A stretch of 64,000 nt of DNA, taken from Lonicera japonica. Lineage: Eukaryota; Streptophyta; Magnoliopsida; Dipsacales; Caprifoliaceae. The stretch spans positions 1 to 64,000 of the forward strand of contig JAKCWG010000963.1 in the NCBI GenBank assembly GCA_021464415.1, given 5' to 3'. Below the pieces are notes generated by a model, which was given only the letters and a program-made list of their open reading frames with translations, was not told the DNA's origin and made no database searches. Positions within the stretch are counted from its first letter, which is position 1; each line of letters opens with the position of its first letter. Positions 35,841-48,149 of the stretch are shown here, piece by piece. The translations under genes were made by a program, and so were the position numbers.

Positions 35841-38800
35841 TCGAAATTTCGATGGCATTCTTTTAAGTAAATAACTCGAGACACTTATCATAAATTTCGG
35901 TCTCCAATCTTTATAGCTCTTTTGGTCATATGCTAAGTACCACCACACCCATCCATGCCTCACCTCACTCATGTCCTCACACTGGACATCCGAAAGGGCC
36001 TGTTGGACTGTTGGCAAATTCCGGTTAGTGTACTTAATCATGCACCAATCAATCCTCATTGGCACTTAGCCAACTCATATACAACAAACAAGGCCCACAC
36101 AAATATCACGTAGCCAATAAATAAGCAACAACAATAGAGATACAAGAACAAGGACAACAATGAGTGCTCCAGAACTCAATACTAGTGATATCAAGCCATT
36201 GTAAATCCCAAATAAGTTGATATCCACCCAAAGGTTTTCACAATATACCTAATTGTCAAATCCCTTGATGGGTCAACATCAAAGAATAAAACCATAATTC
36301 CCATAATATAACAATCCCATCCAATGGATACACATACAGTAAAACTTAATTATGTAATTACAGACATTCTTCTAGACTCTCCATAAGTCTATATAAAGTT
36401 ATCACTAATTCACGATTGATCTACATACCAAAGGTGTTTACTTATACGTGATATACATCGTCTATCCATCGGTACCTAACATATAAGTCATCTCTCTCCA
36501 TGGTACATATTTGGAAAAATTACACGAACACCATTACCGCACAACATGTGAAAACCTCATAGAATCCAAACTTAATGTCCTACGACGACTCGGAGGATTT
36601 TCTTAAATTTAACAAAGATATACGTAACATATGCCAAATTCAGACTTCTAGGAAATAATTCATTCGATTCCTCTAGCCAAGGACTTACAAAGAATTTAAC
36701 TTGTCAGCAAGATAGGTAAATTCACAAGTTTTTAACCACCCAGAAATGAACTATATCGTATTCTTATTACAAGAATTACCACACAAGAAAACAAGATAGA
36801 AGAAAACTCAAGTATAGATATCCCAAGTCTAAATTTAAGAACTGAATGAACCATAAAGAGTTAGAAAACATTTTTGTATTCCCATCTATGTTTCCAATAT
36901 GCCCAAAAAATATAATGTCACCATCTCATATCATGCAAGGAATCTTTAGGACAAGGGATACTATAAAAACAAAGAATAATTGTGATTCATCCCATAACAA
37001 TAAGCTTGATTCAACTTTCTTGGCTCCAATGGGTAAACTATAAATAATCCACAATTGTTACCAGTAAATGTCTATACAAGATTCCCTTCCAAATAAAAGC
37101 CTTATAGCAATTGAAGAAGAAATCATATACCCCAATATTCTCATAAAGAATTTGAGATACCCTCAATTCAAACCACTACGCTTACCACATACTCATAACA
37201 CGCAAATCTTATAGGGATAAACTTATGTTATTCAAATGTAAATGAGTGTAAAGAACCATAATCCCAAATGTAGAGAAACCATAAGTATACGCCCATTAGA
37301 TCCCAATTTATTGCACACCTTTTCACATCTCATAGATCTCATGACCCAACGATATTCACATCCCTAAGTATAAATCGAACAATTTTTAAATGTTTACGTC
37401 ACCATAAATCATATTCCGAGTCATAGCATTGATCATTTGAACCAAAAATATTACTCCATAAAGAAGGAAAATCGTAATAGTTTTATACCACAATATAAGA
37501 TGATTTTTGGTTACTATGAAATTCCTTAACGTTAGTTAAGTAGCCGATTCAATTCGATAGTCCTTTCACAACACCAGTTTTCATACAAAGGTGTCATACA
37601 AGATCATTTATCGGATCAAGAATTACAAGTATTTTATACCTCATCGTTTAAAACATCTTATTTTTCTATATCCAGAAAGTCAGAAACATATGGATAAACA
37701 AAGTGTAAAGGTCATCTATTGAAGATAAAGACTTTATATCCATAAGAAGTCCCATAACCCATAAACTTAAATCCAAAACAATCAAGATACAAAAGTGTGT
37801 ATACTATACGATTCTTATCTATGAAATTTCCAAAACGGCACATTAAAATAGTTTCCACAATTGACCATACTTGATCCACATTACTAGTTTCACACTTCCA
37901 CAGAATATGGTCATCATCTATCCAACATCTCAATTTATCCAAAAGTTTCAATCCATGTGTGAAAAGGTACAGCCGAAATCATTTTAAACATCACAAACTT
38001 CCTTGTCTTTCTATTATGAGATTCCTCAGAAGATATAACCAACCACCATATCATATAAGGTAAAATATATATATATATATATAGTTATGAAATGCAAACC
38101 ATTATATAAAATTTGCCTGCGAAATTTATCTGCCAATTCTATATATCCACCACAAGAAGAATCAACTATATTGTGAACGTCCTATTCTCCCACATACTGA
38201 ACACCTTACCTCAGGTGATTTAATAGACAGTTAAGAAAGAAATCAACTTCTTAATTCCTGAAAACTAAATGAAGTAGGCGACTCATTACCATTCTCTTAT
38301 AGATATTGATCTATACTATTCGGAAGAACCTTCTTTTCTCGTAAATCACAAGAATGAATACTCCCTTCTATCATGACCGTATTACCTGCATCTATAACTA
38401 TCCTTACCACGTCGTACTCTAGGAGGACTAATCATTTTAACCAATTCTCGTGCCACCTGTCAGGTTATTTCAAAAATTTTTATCGATGAAGAGAACTAGA
38501 CCTTTATTCCAAATTACAACTGATCTACTCTTCTCAGGAGACTAACCAAGATTACACGAAGTAGAATCTAATCCAACAGCAAGACAAATAAAACAATCTT
38601 AGGAAACAACGAGCGGACGATGCAACAAAGCTAGAACCTGTTAACTTATCATCAAGATAATGATTCTACCCTTCTCACGTGGGACATAGAAAAATACAAA
38701 AGAATTTTCATGCGATACACTCGCATCATGTGGTAGCAAATTCATAAGGTCAAAATGCAAATGCCAAACATCCACACTCGAAATAGGTTTAACCACAAGA

Positions 38801-39032
38801 CACAACCATCGATAACCACACTAACTGTAATCAACAAAGAAACAACTTGCCACATCGTATGGGCTAACAAGCTCTAGATGATCGGTAGGATACAAAATCA
38901 TCCTCACAATTCAAGCTATATGATACAAAACACGACCTCAGGAATACACATATCACAATTACTAGCATACATCGGAATGAATAACGAGAATCACAACACA
39001 TTTCGTCCCCATTAAGCCCAAGTACTCATCAA

Positions 39033-39049
39033 CCTATGCTTTGATACCA
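39033..39049 (-). other. Primer-binding site of the gypsy element (iMet type)
   Basis: The minus strand reads TGGTATCAAAGCATAGG, starting three bases after the 5' LTR end. It fixes the element's orientation. Confidence 0.85.
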
Positions 39050-39052
39050 ATT

Positions 39053-41667
39053 TGTAACACCCCCTCCTTAATCTACAGGACAACACCTGTAATTAAGACC
39101 TGGTGTGCTACTAACCCATCTTAGATTGACTAAAATGGGTATATATGAAAACCCATAAAGAAATTTAAACATTAAATATCACACATGTTAATCATGCAAG
39201 CTAGAAGAAGATAGTACTGTACAAAATCATAGATACATGTAACCAATATACAAAGTCAAACTAAGCAGGTGAAAGTCAATAGATAACACTTCGGGCTAGC
39301 CGTGGCTTCCCGAGATAACATATACATAACAAAAATGAATCTGTGTCAGAGCCATCTATTTCGTTCCCGAACCTGTATTCCCGTTACCATCGTTCGCCCC
39401 CTGTGTACCTGTAATTATAAATAAAACATGGGGTGAGCTCACAGCTCAATAGGGGGAAAGCAGGGAATAACATAACGAGAATACAATTTATAGTTCAACA
39501 ATAATTCTGATTATAACAAATGCTTTGGTTTTAAAACCATCATCCTATGAAACTATACGTGCTCATGCATACGCAAGTTACCTCCCTTGTGTCAACCTCA
39601 GATCCACGTAGCCAGAATATATCCATACCGAACCGGAGTATAGCAAGGGCCTGACCGCCCGAGAGAAAATCCCACAATAATCATAAATTGGCCCATCGGC
39701 CCAAAGCTATATCGTTTGATCATAATCAATTTAGACCACATGTCCACCAATAGTAACATAACCAAAGAACCATTAGTGCCCGTTGTCTAGATTTCCGGGC
39801 TACACACCGCTGGCTCTAGACAGCCGACGCGTTGCTGCCCTTCGAAGGTTTGGGGATTTTTAACCCAAGGGCACCAAGCCCTACTTATTTTCCATCTCGG
39901 TAGGAACAGATCAATACATCATCCCTTCACAATCGAAGGGCCACAATAGAATCATATCCAGATCCATATCAGGATCATGTCACATCCAGAACGATACCAT
40001 AATCATAAGAAACTCCTAGAGATAGATAATCACTTGTTTCAGAATTCCACAAGAGCATAGATAGCCCTCCATATCATGGAGAAGAGATATAATTCTCCCA
40101 AGAGATAATTGTCGCACCATATGCCATAAGAATGTTCTGAGCTTGCCATGAGATCATCCAAGTGCCGGGTTGACATAACAATTATGCATAACGTGCAATC
40201 CATGCTCTTTATTGTAAACTAGAAACAACCCATGCCACTTAAACTTCATTCATTATGTATCCATGTTGCTTAGCGCATACATAATCCATTTACTAATCAA
40301 CTTGGATTCAACCAAGTGTATATGTTCAAGGAACATCACTTACAAGTCTATGTTACATAGATGTCAAGTTCAAGTGGCACATCTTGTTTCAACTTATGCG
40401 TCATAGATACAATAAAACTACATATGCCATATAAACTCTAACCAATTCACGTCCATGTTCTTTGGTGTATACGAAACCCTTTACTAATCATTTTTTTGAT
40501 AAACCAACACATATACATTCAAAGAACATCCGTATGAATCAATAACATGTAATTATGGAGCTTAGATGGAATATCTTACTTCATATCATAATATCATAAC
40601 TCAATCATGCAAAACTTATGTATATCCAATGGTATGATCAACATATTAACATTTATGTATAAAATCATTCTTGTATAATTAATAACAAGAAGGTATGTGC
40701 TTCATATCAAACATATATGTATAAAATCACTCAAATTTATATAAATAAAATCATATAATCAAGTTTGGAAAACATATAACCCCTACCTCAAGTGTATAGA
40801 CCAAAAGAGGAAAGAAAGTTATAAACCGAAACCCCGTTCGGTGAAATCCTCAACCTCTCGCGTCAACACGTTCCTAGGCTAGCAAAACCCACAAATCAAT
40901 GATGTATAAACTCCAACATATATAGCCAAAGCTCATACTTGAGCTTTTATAGGTGAAAATTGAGGTAGGAGATGATGAATAATACCTTAAAGGTGGTTTG
41001 GATGATTTCAAGCTTGAATCTTCGATCGTGGATGAAAGATGCGTAGAAATATTTCTCTTTCTCTCTCTAGAACCCTCTAGAACTCCCTAGAGGAGTGTGG
41101 AAGAGTGTGTGTCGAAGTTGGGTTGGAAAATGATCAAAAATGGCTTTAAAACGTGCTTAAGTCGGTGGAAATAGTTAACTTGCGGACCGGTATGCCAAAT
41201 ACCGAATACCAATCCGCGGAGCAAAAATTTCCCAAAAATTTGGTGCCGGACCGGTATGCCAAAAACACTATACCGGTATGCCAAATTATGGATATATTTT
41301 TCCTAAAAATTCATCAAAGACGGCGCTCTGCCAAAGCGCTATCGAATGACCAGAATTTTGCAATGGGCCTACTTTGCACCCTGTTTTGACCAACGAGGAG
41401 TGTGAATTGGACTTCGGCTAAAACACAAAAATTGTAGAATGATACAAATGCTAGTCACCTACGTGAACAGAATCTCATTCTTATAAATATAGAAGAAATT
41501 ACAATAGCTCAAAGATAGCTAGAAATAACAAATCGCGAAAGACCAAAACTTCTTATTTACCAACCGAAATCGACTCGGACCACCCGAATCACCAAACAAT
41601 CACTCAGATGAGTATAAATAAGCTAATATAATTCAATTTAAAACAAATTAAAATATGGGGTATTACA
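39053..41667 (-). repeat. 5' LTR of the gypsy element
   Basis: 2615 bp, TG...CA. The first 1.9 kb is highly similar to 31142-33060. A further segment at about 40970-41485 is absent from the other LTR. It is followed by the TSD ACTTG. Confidence 0.93.
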
Positions 41668-41672
41668 ACTTG

Positions 41673-42062
41673 GGTTTAGTAGGTACAACAACTCAAGTGA
41701 TAGGTTGGAGGTCTGTTTTGTTGATTCAGTATGCTCTATGTTCTTTCTCGACCACAGTGCCTTCGGTTTCCAGACCGTCATTTGTTTAGGCTGGCTCCTC
41801 TTTTTCGATTACTAGAGATTCTTCCTGTGATCCATCTTTTCATACTAATGAATACTCTAAGTCCCCTATTGATGATGATTTATAGGATTATTATAACTGG
41901 GACAAGGAGGAGAACGGAGATGAGAGTTAGTTTATGGCTGAATCTATGAGTTCTAATGTTAGAACCTCAGCTGCCTAAGTTCCTCCCATAAACACTCCAT
42001 CTCCTGTTCAAGTTCCATTTCCATCGGATACCTTTTTGACTTGGGAGGCTATTGTTTCTTGA
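41673..42062 (+). pseudogene. LINE-type ORF1 remnant, 3' part
   Basis: This sequence directly continues the remnant cut at 31141. A degenerate frame with acidic and Ser-rich stretches ('EYSKSPIDDDL', 'NWDKEENGDES') and several stops can be followed to about 42062. No endonuclease or RT domain follows. The link to LINEs comes from the upstream part. Confidence 0.35.
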
Positions 42063-44120
42063 TGATGGATTTACTATAATAGTCCCTAAAACTAAAAACA
42101 GATGGGTCACTGAAGACCGTGAAATGACCAAGATTCATATGGCTATTTAGGTTACTAAGACATGTTAGAGTGCTACAAAGTTGGATGCGAATCCAGTGCC
42201 AGCAAATCAGGTTATCATTTATGACTTGCTAGGAAGCGTTGTTAGATTTTCATTTAGCTTTTAGTTACTTGTATGTTTTGTTTCAAAGCTAAGCTTCTCC
42301 AACTTAGTTTCCTAGCTATTTCTTTCCCAATTTTCCTTTGGACTTATTTTGTTAGACATCGGGTTTGGGATATTCAAATCCAAATTTCTTTTTATCATAT
42401 TTCGCTCTAGGCTCACTTTCCAAGGCCTAAAGCTATCGCTTAAAGAAAATAAGTGTTTTTTTTATCGCCAATTTCAAATTTCTTTTCATCTTCCCCACAT
42501 TTTCCTATTTCTTTCATTTTGTTCTTCTCAATACCCCGAGCCATCTTAACCACGCATTTTTTCCTCTCACATGTGCAAAGAAATTAATGCTAGGTATGAA
42601 ACTTGAATTGTATGCACATAAAAAGTTAAACTGAATTCTTTGCTTTAGAAAAGAAACTTTCCATATTGACTATCTGAAATTTAATGGAATTCATTTCCAT
42701 GCTAACACCCGTCAATCCACCCTGCTTCTTTCTTGCATTTATATTTGCTACATCCTTTTTCCATCATATACTCTCTCCATATCCATCTGATCTCACAATC
42801 CAAAAGAGCCTATTTCCTTTCCTTGCTTTTTAATAAAGGGATAAAATATAGTACAAGAGAATGGAAGAGATGTGAGAAATTTTATTTGAGATGGAACATT
42901 GCTATTAGATTAACATAAGTCTGATTAATTAGTTGAAAGTTACTTTTGAAAAATACTTTCAAGATGTATTTTGGCTCGGATTAAATTGGTCTTTATTAAT
43001 CTTAACTCTCATCCAATCACTGCATCCAAAAAAGATTAATGCCAGACAGAAGGGGATTGACAGGCAGTGTTAGAGAGAGAGATAGAAGGGGGGGAGTGTT
43101 GGTACATAAATTCTCTTAAGTTTGACACATTTCAATATGGAAAGCTTGCTTTTCTTTCCTAAGCAAAGAATCCATTTCAACTACTTTTATATGTACAATT
43201 CTAATCTTTACCTAGCTAGCACTAATTTCCTTGCATATATGAGATGAAACAATGCATGCTTAAGATTGATAAGATAATTGGAAAAAAAAATTGATAGAAA
43301 CAAGGAAAACGTGGGAAAGAAAAAAAAAGTAATTGAAAATGGGTGATGATAAAAGTACCTCTAATTAAAGTGTAGATTCACTACCATTAAACATAATCTA
43401 CAACCACAATAATTTAGGTTGTCATCACCCATTTCAAATTGGACCAATCTTATCCAACATAAAAGAAACTTTAAGACATGGGAAAAGTAAATTTCAACTA
43501 ATCACTATTATTCATCGTTTTTTTATCTCTCCCAAACTCTAGTTTAGATGTGTGGTTCACACTTATTTAGGGTACAACATTTGTTACATTTTTTGAACTG
43601 TATAATTTAGGTTGCTTTTGGGGCATGTTTGTGCCTTCTCCTGCAAGTTCTCAGGCAATGCTTAGAGGGCTTGTCCCATCTATTCCTACATGTGTCATCA
43701 TACCAAGAATCTAGTCCATCACCATTAGGGCAATACCCTCTGGCAACAGCATTGAGGGGAATCACTATCAAAATTCATGAAAACAAAGAAAAAAAATATT
43801 GTTTAGTAACCCGACTAAAGGATAATTGAGGTGTATTTGTGTATTTTCCTTTTCACATGGCTGGCTAGGCCTATTGTAGTGCGTGCTATTTATGTGTCCA
43901 TGCGCAGGCATAAATGCAATAGTAATTAAGCATATTGTCGAAATCACAAACATACAAAAATGACTAAATTACATACTTCAATTCCACAATAGAGAATGTA
44001 TAAGGACAGTAAAACCAAATTAAGAAAATCATGGACAAAAATTATATTGTTACGGTTAACCCCTTACGCTAGCTAATAACCCTATTTGAGAAAACCCCCA
44101 AAATAGTTTTAATTACACAT
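42063..44120. other. Unclassified intergenic sequence with a dispersed repeat and a small inverted repeat
   Basis: No supported gene. 42480-42760 resembles 59030-59310 in direct orientation. An inverted repeat of about 19 bp (43331-43349 with 43422-43440, core 'tgggtgatga') encloses about 70 bp. Confidence 0.4.
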
Positions 44121-45354
44121 AAACCCACTTAAATCTCGACGCTGCCAACTTTCCATCCATTTTTAACTTTTTCTGACCAAGATACCCTTCACCTTTCTTC
44201 TTCTTCCTCATGTTCTTCCCCTCCCTTCTCAATCAACTCTCTTCCACATAAACATTAATTTCTCTCTGTATAACACACATATTATGAACATTATTAACTT
44301 TATTTCTTAAAGGAGGAGTTGTATGTATATATGTATGCATATGTATATAGACAAATCTAGATCTATATAAAAACCCCCTTCTCTCGCTATCTCCCTCTCC
44401 TCCCATCGAAGCCATCTCCTCATTTCTTCTACCATCGGCATCATCATCATTAGCATTATACACACAAACAAAAACTCCTAAAAATTTTAAACAGAGAAAA
44501 CTCAAAATATAAAAATTCTTCTTCTACCACCATCAATTGAACGAAAGAAATCCAAAATTGATTCAGGTATGTATATGTATATATTACCCCAAATTGATTA
44601 TAAATTAAATTGAAAGAAACCCATGATATATTATATTCGATTTAAAACTAATTAAATTGAAAGAAACCCACAAATTGTTTTTTGTCCATGTATTAAATTA
44701 GATTTATGTATTTATGTATGTATATATGTATGTATATATGTATATATATGTATGGATATGTAAATATATACCCAAAATTTGATTTTGTTTATGGATCTAG
44801 TAAGTATATGTATGTATATATATGTTTAGATTTGGGCAATTTGTGTACATTTGGTGGGTAGAGACTCTGACAAAGTAAGCACTTAAGAATAAGAAGGTTG
44901 TGACCTATGTTTGTAATAGATTATATGCTTTATCAAAGATAAAGGTGAGATATTTTTCACTATTTGTATCCTTAGAAATGTATTTTTGGTTATAACTGAA
45001 TTATAAATGATAAATATTTTGCAGGTGTTTCTTCTTAAAGCAGAATTGTTGAAGCCACAGGAGCAAATGGAGAGACACATAATGGATTTGTACTTTCGCG
45101 ACTTTTGTTATTAGGCTTGTATTTTTGTGAACAAGTTTTTGATGTTGTAAGTGAACCACATTTAATGTTTGCATATTGTTTGTGAATTATACACTTGTAT
45201 ATGAGTTGACTTTCTATGTGAACACTTATTGAAATTGTATTGGTTTGAATTGCAAGTTTGGTTGTGAATTGCAAGTTTGAATTGATTTGAATTCCAGGTT
45301 TGGCAAACTTGCAGGCTGCTAGAATTGCACATTCTGGTGGAATGGTACTTTTTC
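44121..45354 (+). other. Possible spliced transcript unit without clear coding sequence
   Basis: A pyrimidine-rich leader-like stretch (44150-44570) ends in a plausible donor 'attcag|gtatgtat' near 44567. A plausible acceptor 'attttgcag' precedes 45025, after which a short exon-like stretch follows. No long ORF or domain is seen. Position directly before the CACTA subterminal array suggests it could be the 3' gene of that transposon. Low certainty. Confidence 0.25.
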
Positions 45355-45755
45355 ACTTAAGCGACCGACATAGTCATTGTCAGTGGCTTAAGTGAACTCA
45401 CCTATGTGGCTTAAGTGGCCAGCTTAAGTGACTGACAAGGTTTTGTCAGTCTCTTAAGTGGCCAAGCTTAAGAGACTAACAAAGTCATTGTTAGTCGCTT
45501 AAGCTAGCCTAACTTAAACGACTAAGCTTTTTACCATCAGTCGCCTAAGCCTTAAGCAATAGAGTTTGAATCAGTGGCTTGAGTTTTCGAAGCGACGAAC
45601 ATATATTTATCAATCGCTGAAGAGATTCTGCCACTCCGCTAAAGAGACAATACTTAAGCCACTGACAATTAGTCGCTTAAGACCTAAGAGACGGAGAAGA
45701 GGTCTTAAGCGACGACAGTGAGAGTTAGTCTCTTAAGATGATTTATGGCCTAGTG
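45355..45755. mobile_element. CACTA (En/Spm) subterminal array and right terminus
   Basis: About ten copies of motifs such as 'cttaagcgac' and 'gtcgcttaag' alternate in direct and inverted orientation over about 380 bp. The array ends in GGCCTAGTG (45747-45755), the reverse complement of a CACTAGGCC terminus. This arrangement is the hallmark of CACTA ends, where an element-encoded protein binds the repeats. I did not find the matching left end. Confidence 0.7.
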
Positions 45756-47103
45756 TTACACACTACTTTTTATCTCATTTAGTTGGTCTTATTACACTGA
45801 GTATGTGCACATTACCTTGGTACAATAGGAAAGAGTTAATATTGGGAACAAAAAAATATACTAGCTAGGCATATTACCTGGTCCTATACAACTGATCCAA
45901 TGTTAAAGTATTATAGAGTGTTTTAGTGTGTGTAATTAATGTTGGTTTTAAAAAAAGGCATAGAAAACTTAATATAATATCTTAAATAAAAAGAAGATGA
46001 GATACTCAGTAATAGACGTGACCCTTTGTCATTCTAGAGCAAAAAACTACTGAGTCACATTTTTTTGGGCAACATTATTTTAAACTAAAAATTTAATGCA
46101 ACTATATGTGGATATATTTTGTAAATTTAAATCTTTCAATGTTAGCAACAAATGCGTTACAATAAACCTCCAACGCACGGCATTTTAGGATAAGGCATAA
46201 TTGCTCAAAGGTCAAAAGGGGAATTCCACATTTTAAATGATACTGGAATTATATTATATTAGAATGTCCTTCTACCAAAACATTGTCCTAAGTCAAAACG
46301 TTTGGAGTTATGCTTAATATCTCGAAGGCAATGTCTTGAAATGGTCCTTAATCCTAATGTTCCATATTTTTAATTATTAATTATATCGTAATTACTATTT
46401 AATTTCTTAAAAAATGTCATTGTGAACGTGAAATTCTTACTTCGAAACATTAAAAAGATCGAAATACGACTTATTACTTATTGTGAAACTTTCTATATTT
46501 TAAACCATTAATTGTGTCGTAATTATTATTTTCTTGAAAAATGTCATTGTCAACATGAAACTTTTACTTTGAAACATTAAGAAGATCGAAATACGACTTA
46601 TTAATTATTGTAAGATTTGGTATAGTGATTGTGTTTAGGGGAAAAAAATGAGACTACTATTTTGAGACATGTTGAAAAAAAATATAGAATTGGTAATTTG
46701 AGACCAAAAAGTAAGATATTTCCACCTTAACAAAATAATAAAAAATGTTACAAATAATTTTACAGTAAACCATTTATCTCTTGCAACTTAATAAGTGTGT
46801 CTCGGAACGAGTTTCTAAATCCGTCACTAATAGTCTTAAATATTGATTAACTTAAAAATATATATATCCTATATATATATAAATATTATGAGTTATAATT
46901 TAGAGTGAAATTTTTATCAAACATTCCATTGCACTCTACATTCAAACTACATTTACTAAAAATAAAAATAAAAAGCCAACAAAGGATATACATATTTAAG
47001 ATTCAAAGTACAATAATCTCGATTATAAAAGAAACATAATAATTAATTCGGCCTAGAGCTACCACTAAAATAAAAATAATAATAAAAACAACTGGTCCGA
47101 GAA
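45756..47103. other. Intergenic sequence with a 127-bp tandem duplication
   Basis: About 46360-46485 and 46487-46612 are diverged copies sharing 'aaaatgtcattgt' and 'gatcgaaatacgacttatta'. No gene is seen. This is the 3' flank of the PAE gene. Confidence 0.5.
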
Positions 47104-47888
47104 CTAATTATTAGGCCATGTAAAGTTATTGTTAGGATTGTGCTCTGAAGTGTCGTATAAGCACCAACGTGGCAAGTTATGTTTGCGATCTACCAGGTGC
47201 ACCACATGTCTGTCGTAAAACCACTCTCCAACAGCCTCAGAAATTGTCTGTCGAGTAAAACACGCGTGCGCACAAACAGATATACATATTTAGATTTATT
47301 GTTGGTAATAATCAAGAGAACTTTATTGTATGGAAAATTTGAAGTTTCAAATTGTCTTACATACCTTTTTATTCAATTTTAATTTAGGTCCCAGCCATTT
47401 TGGCCCATACAAAGATTGGCAATGAGAATAACAAAGAATGGATGAACATGCCTCTAGAGGAAGAGTCACCCAATCTAGTCAGAATTGTTTTCACGAAATC
47501 TGAGTGTAAACCTGAGTATAGCCCAAAATGACATATATAAATAAAAAATTTCAAGAATTACTTTTACTATGGCTGTTAAAGAAAAAAGTCAAAAATAAAT
47601 TATATCATATGTATAGCTCGATCGGCCCAATTTTTGTGACTCGAAATCAACATATATTGTCTATCTAATTAATGTTATGAGATATTGCAATATATATATT
47701 AAAAAAAATAAAAGGGGATGCTCAAAATTTAAGATTTTGATGTTAAGGTTTAAGAATATGGCAATGATAAAAACATTGCTAAAGTGTAGCCTCGATCACT
47801 ATTAATACATACGTGCGTCATTGCATTGTAATAATTGTACATTACCCTTAACAATAAAGTACAAATTGTGATATTATATTTTAAAGAC

Positions 47889-48149
47889 GGTGATATTGGC
47901 ACCCACAATATCTCTCGGAAACACTCCGACTTTTTATTCGATTCTTGACAACTAAGTAATGTGTATCTTACTCAACTGTGAAGAACCGAGAATAAATTTA
48001 ATAACGCCTTACTCGGTTGTCAAGAACCGAGTATATAGGATTATACTTGGCCCACAAGAACCGAATAATATACACCTTATTCAATTGTCAAGAACCGAAT
48101 GAAATTAAGAGTATTACTAAATATTTTTGGGGTTGCCACTATTACCACC
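47889..48149. mobile_element. 261-bp MITE with inverted ends, in PAE intron 10
   Basis: The ends GGTGATATTGGCACCC and (reverse complement) GGTGGTAATAGTGGCAACC form imperfect terminal inverted repeats. The segment is bordered by a 13-bp direct repeat 'atattttaaagac' (47876-47888 and 48150-48162), long for a TSD. Inside are four units with small palindromes like 'ctcggttgtcaagaaccgag'. It is non-coding. Confidence 0.65.

Larger units (their letters stand above)
35813..39052 (-). other. Internal region of the gypsy element, non-coding
   Basis: AT-rich, many stops in all frames. No capsid, protease, RT, RNase H, integrase or chromodomain motif could be read on either strand. A (TA)n run lies at about 38067-38084. 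Confidence 0.75.
31142..41667 (-). mobile_element. Non-autonomous Ty3-gypsy element (LARD-like), 10.5 kb with nested insert
   Basis: LTRs at 31142-33249 plus 35810-35812 (split) and 39053-41667 begin TGTAACACCCCC and end ..ATTACA. Perfect TSDs ACTTG lie at 31137-31141 and 41668-41672. The PBS beside the right LTR and the PPT beside the left LTR show minus orientation. The internal region (35813-39052, about 3.2 kb) has no ORF longer than about 80 codons and no recognisable gag or pol domain, so replication would need proteins from another element. Ends and LTR wording resemble Tekay-type chromoviruses. Confidence 0.95.

Noticed and set aside
41087..41389. Overlapping ORFs 41087-41284 (-) and 41153-41389 (+)
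   Set aside because: Both are inside the gypsy LTR and share no coding features.
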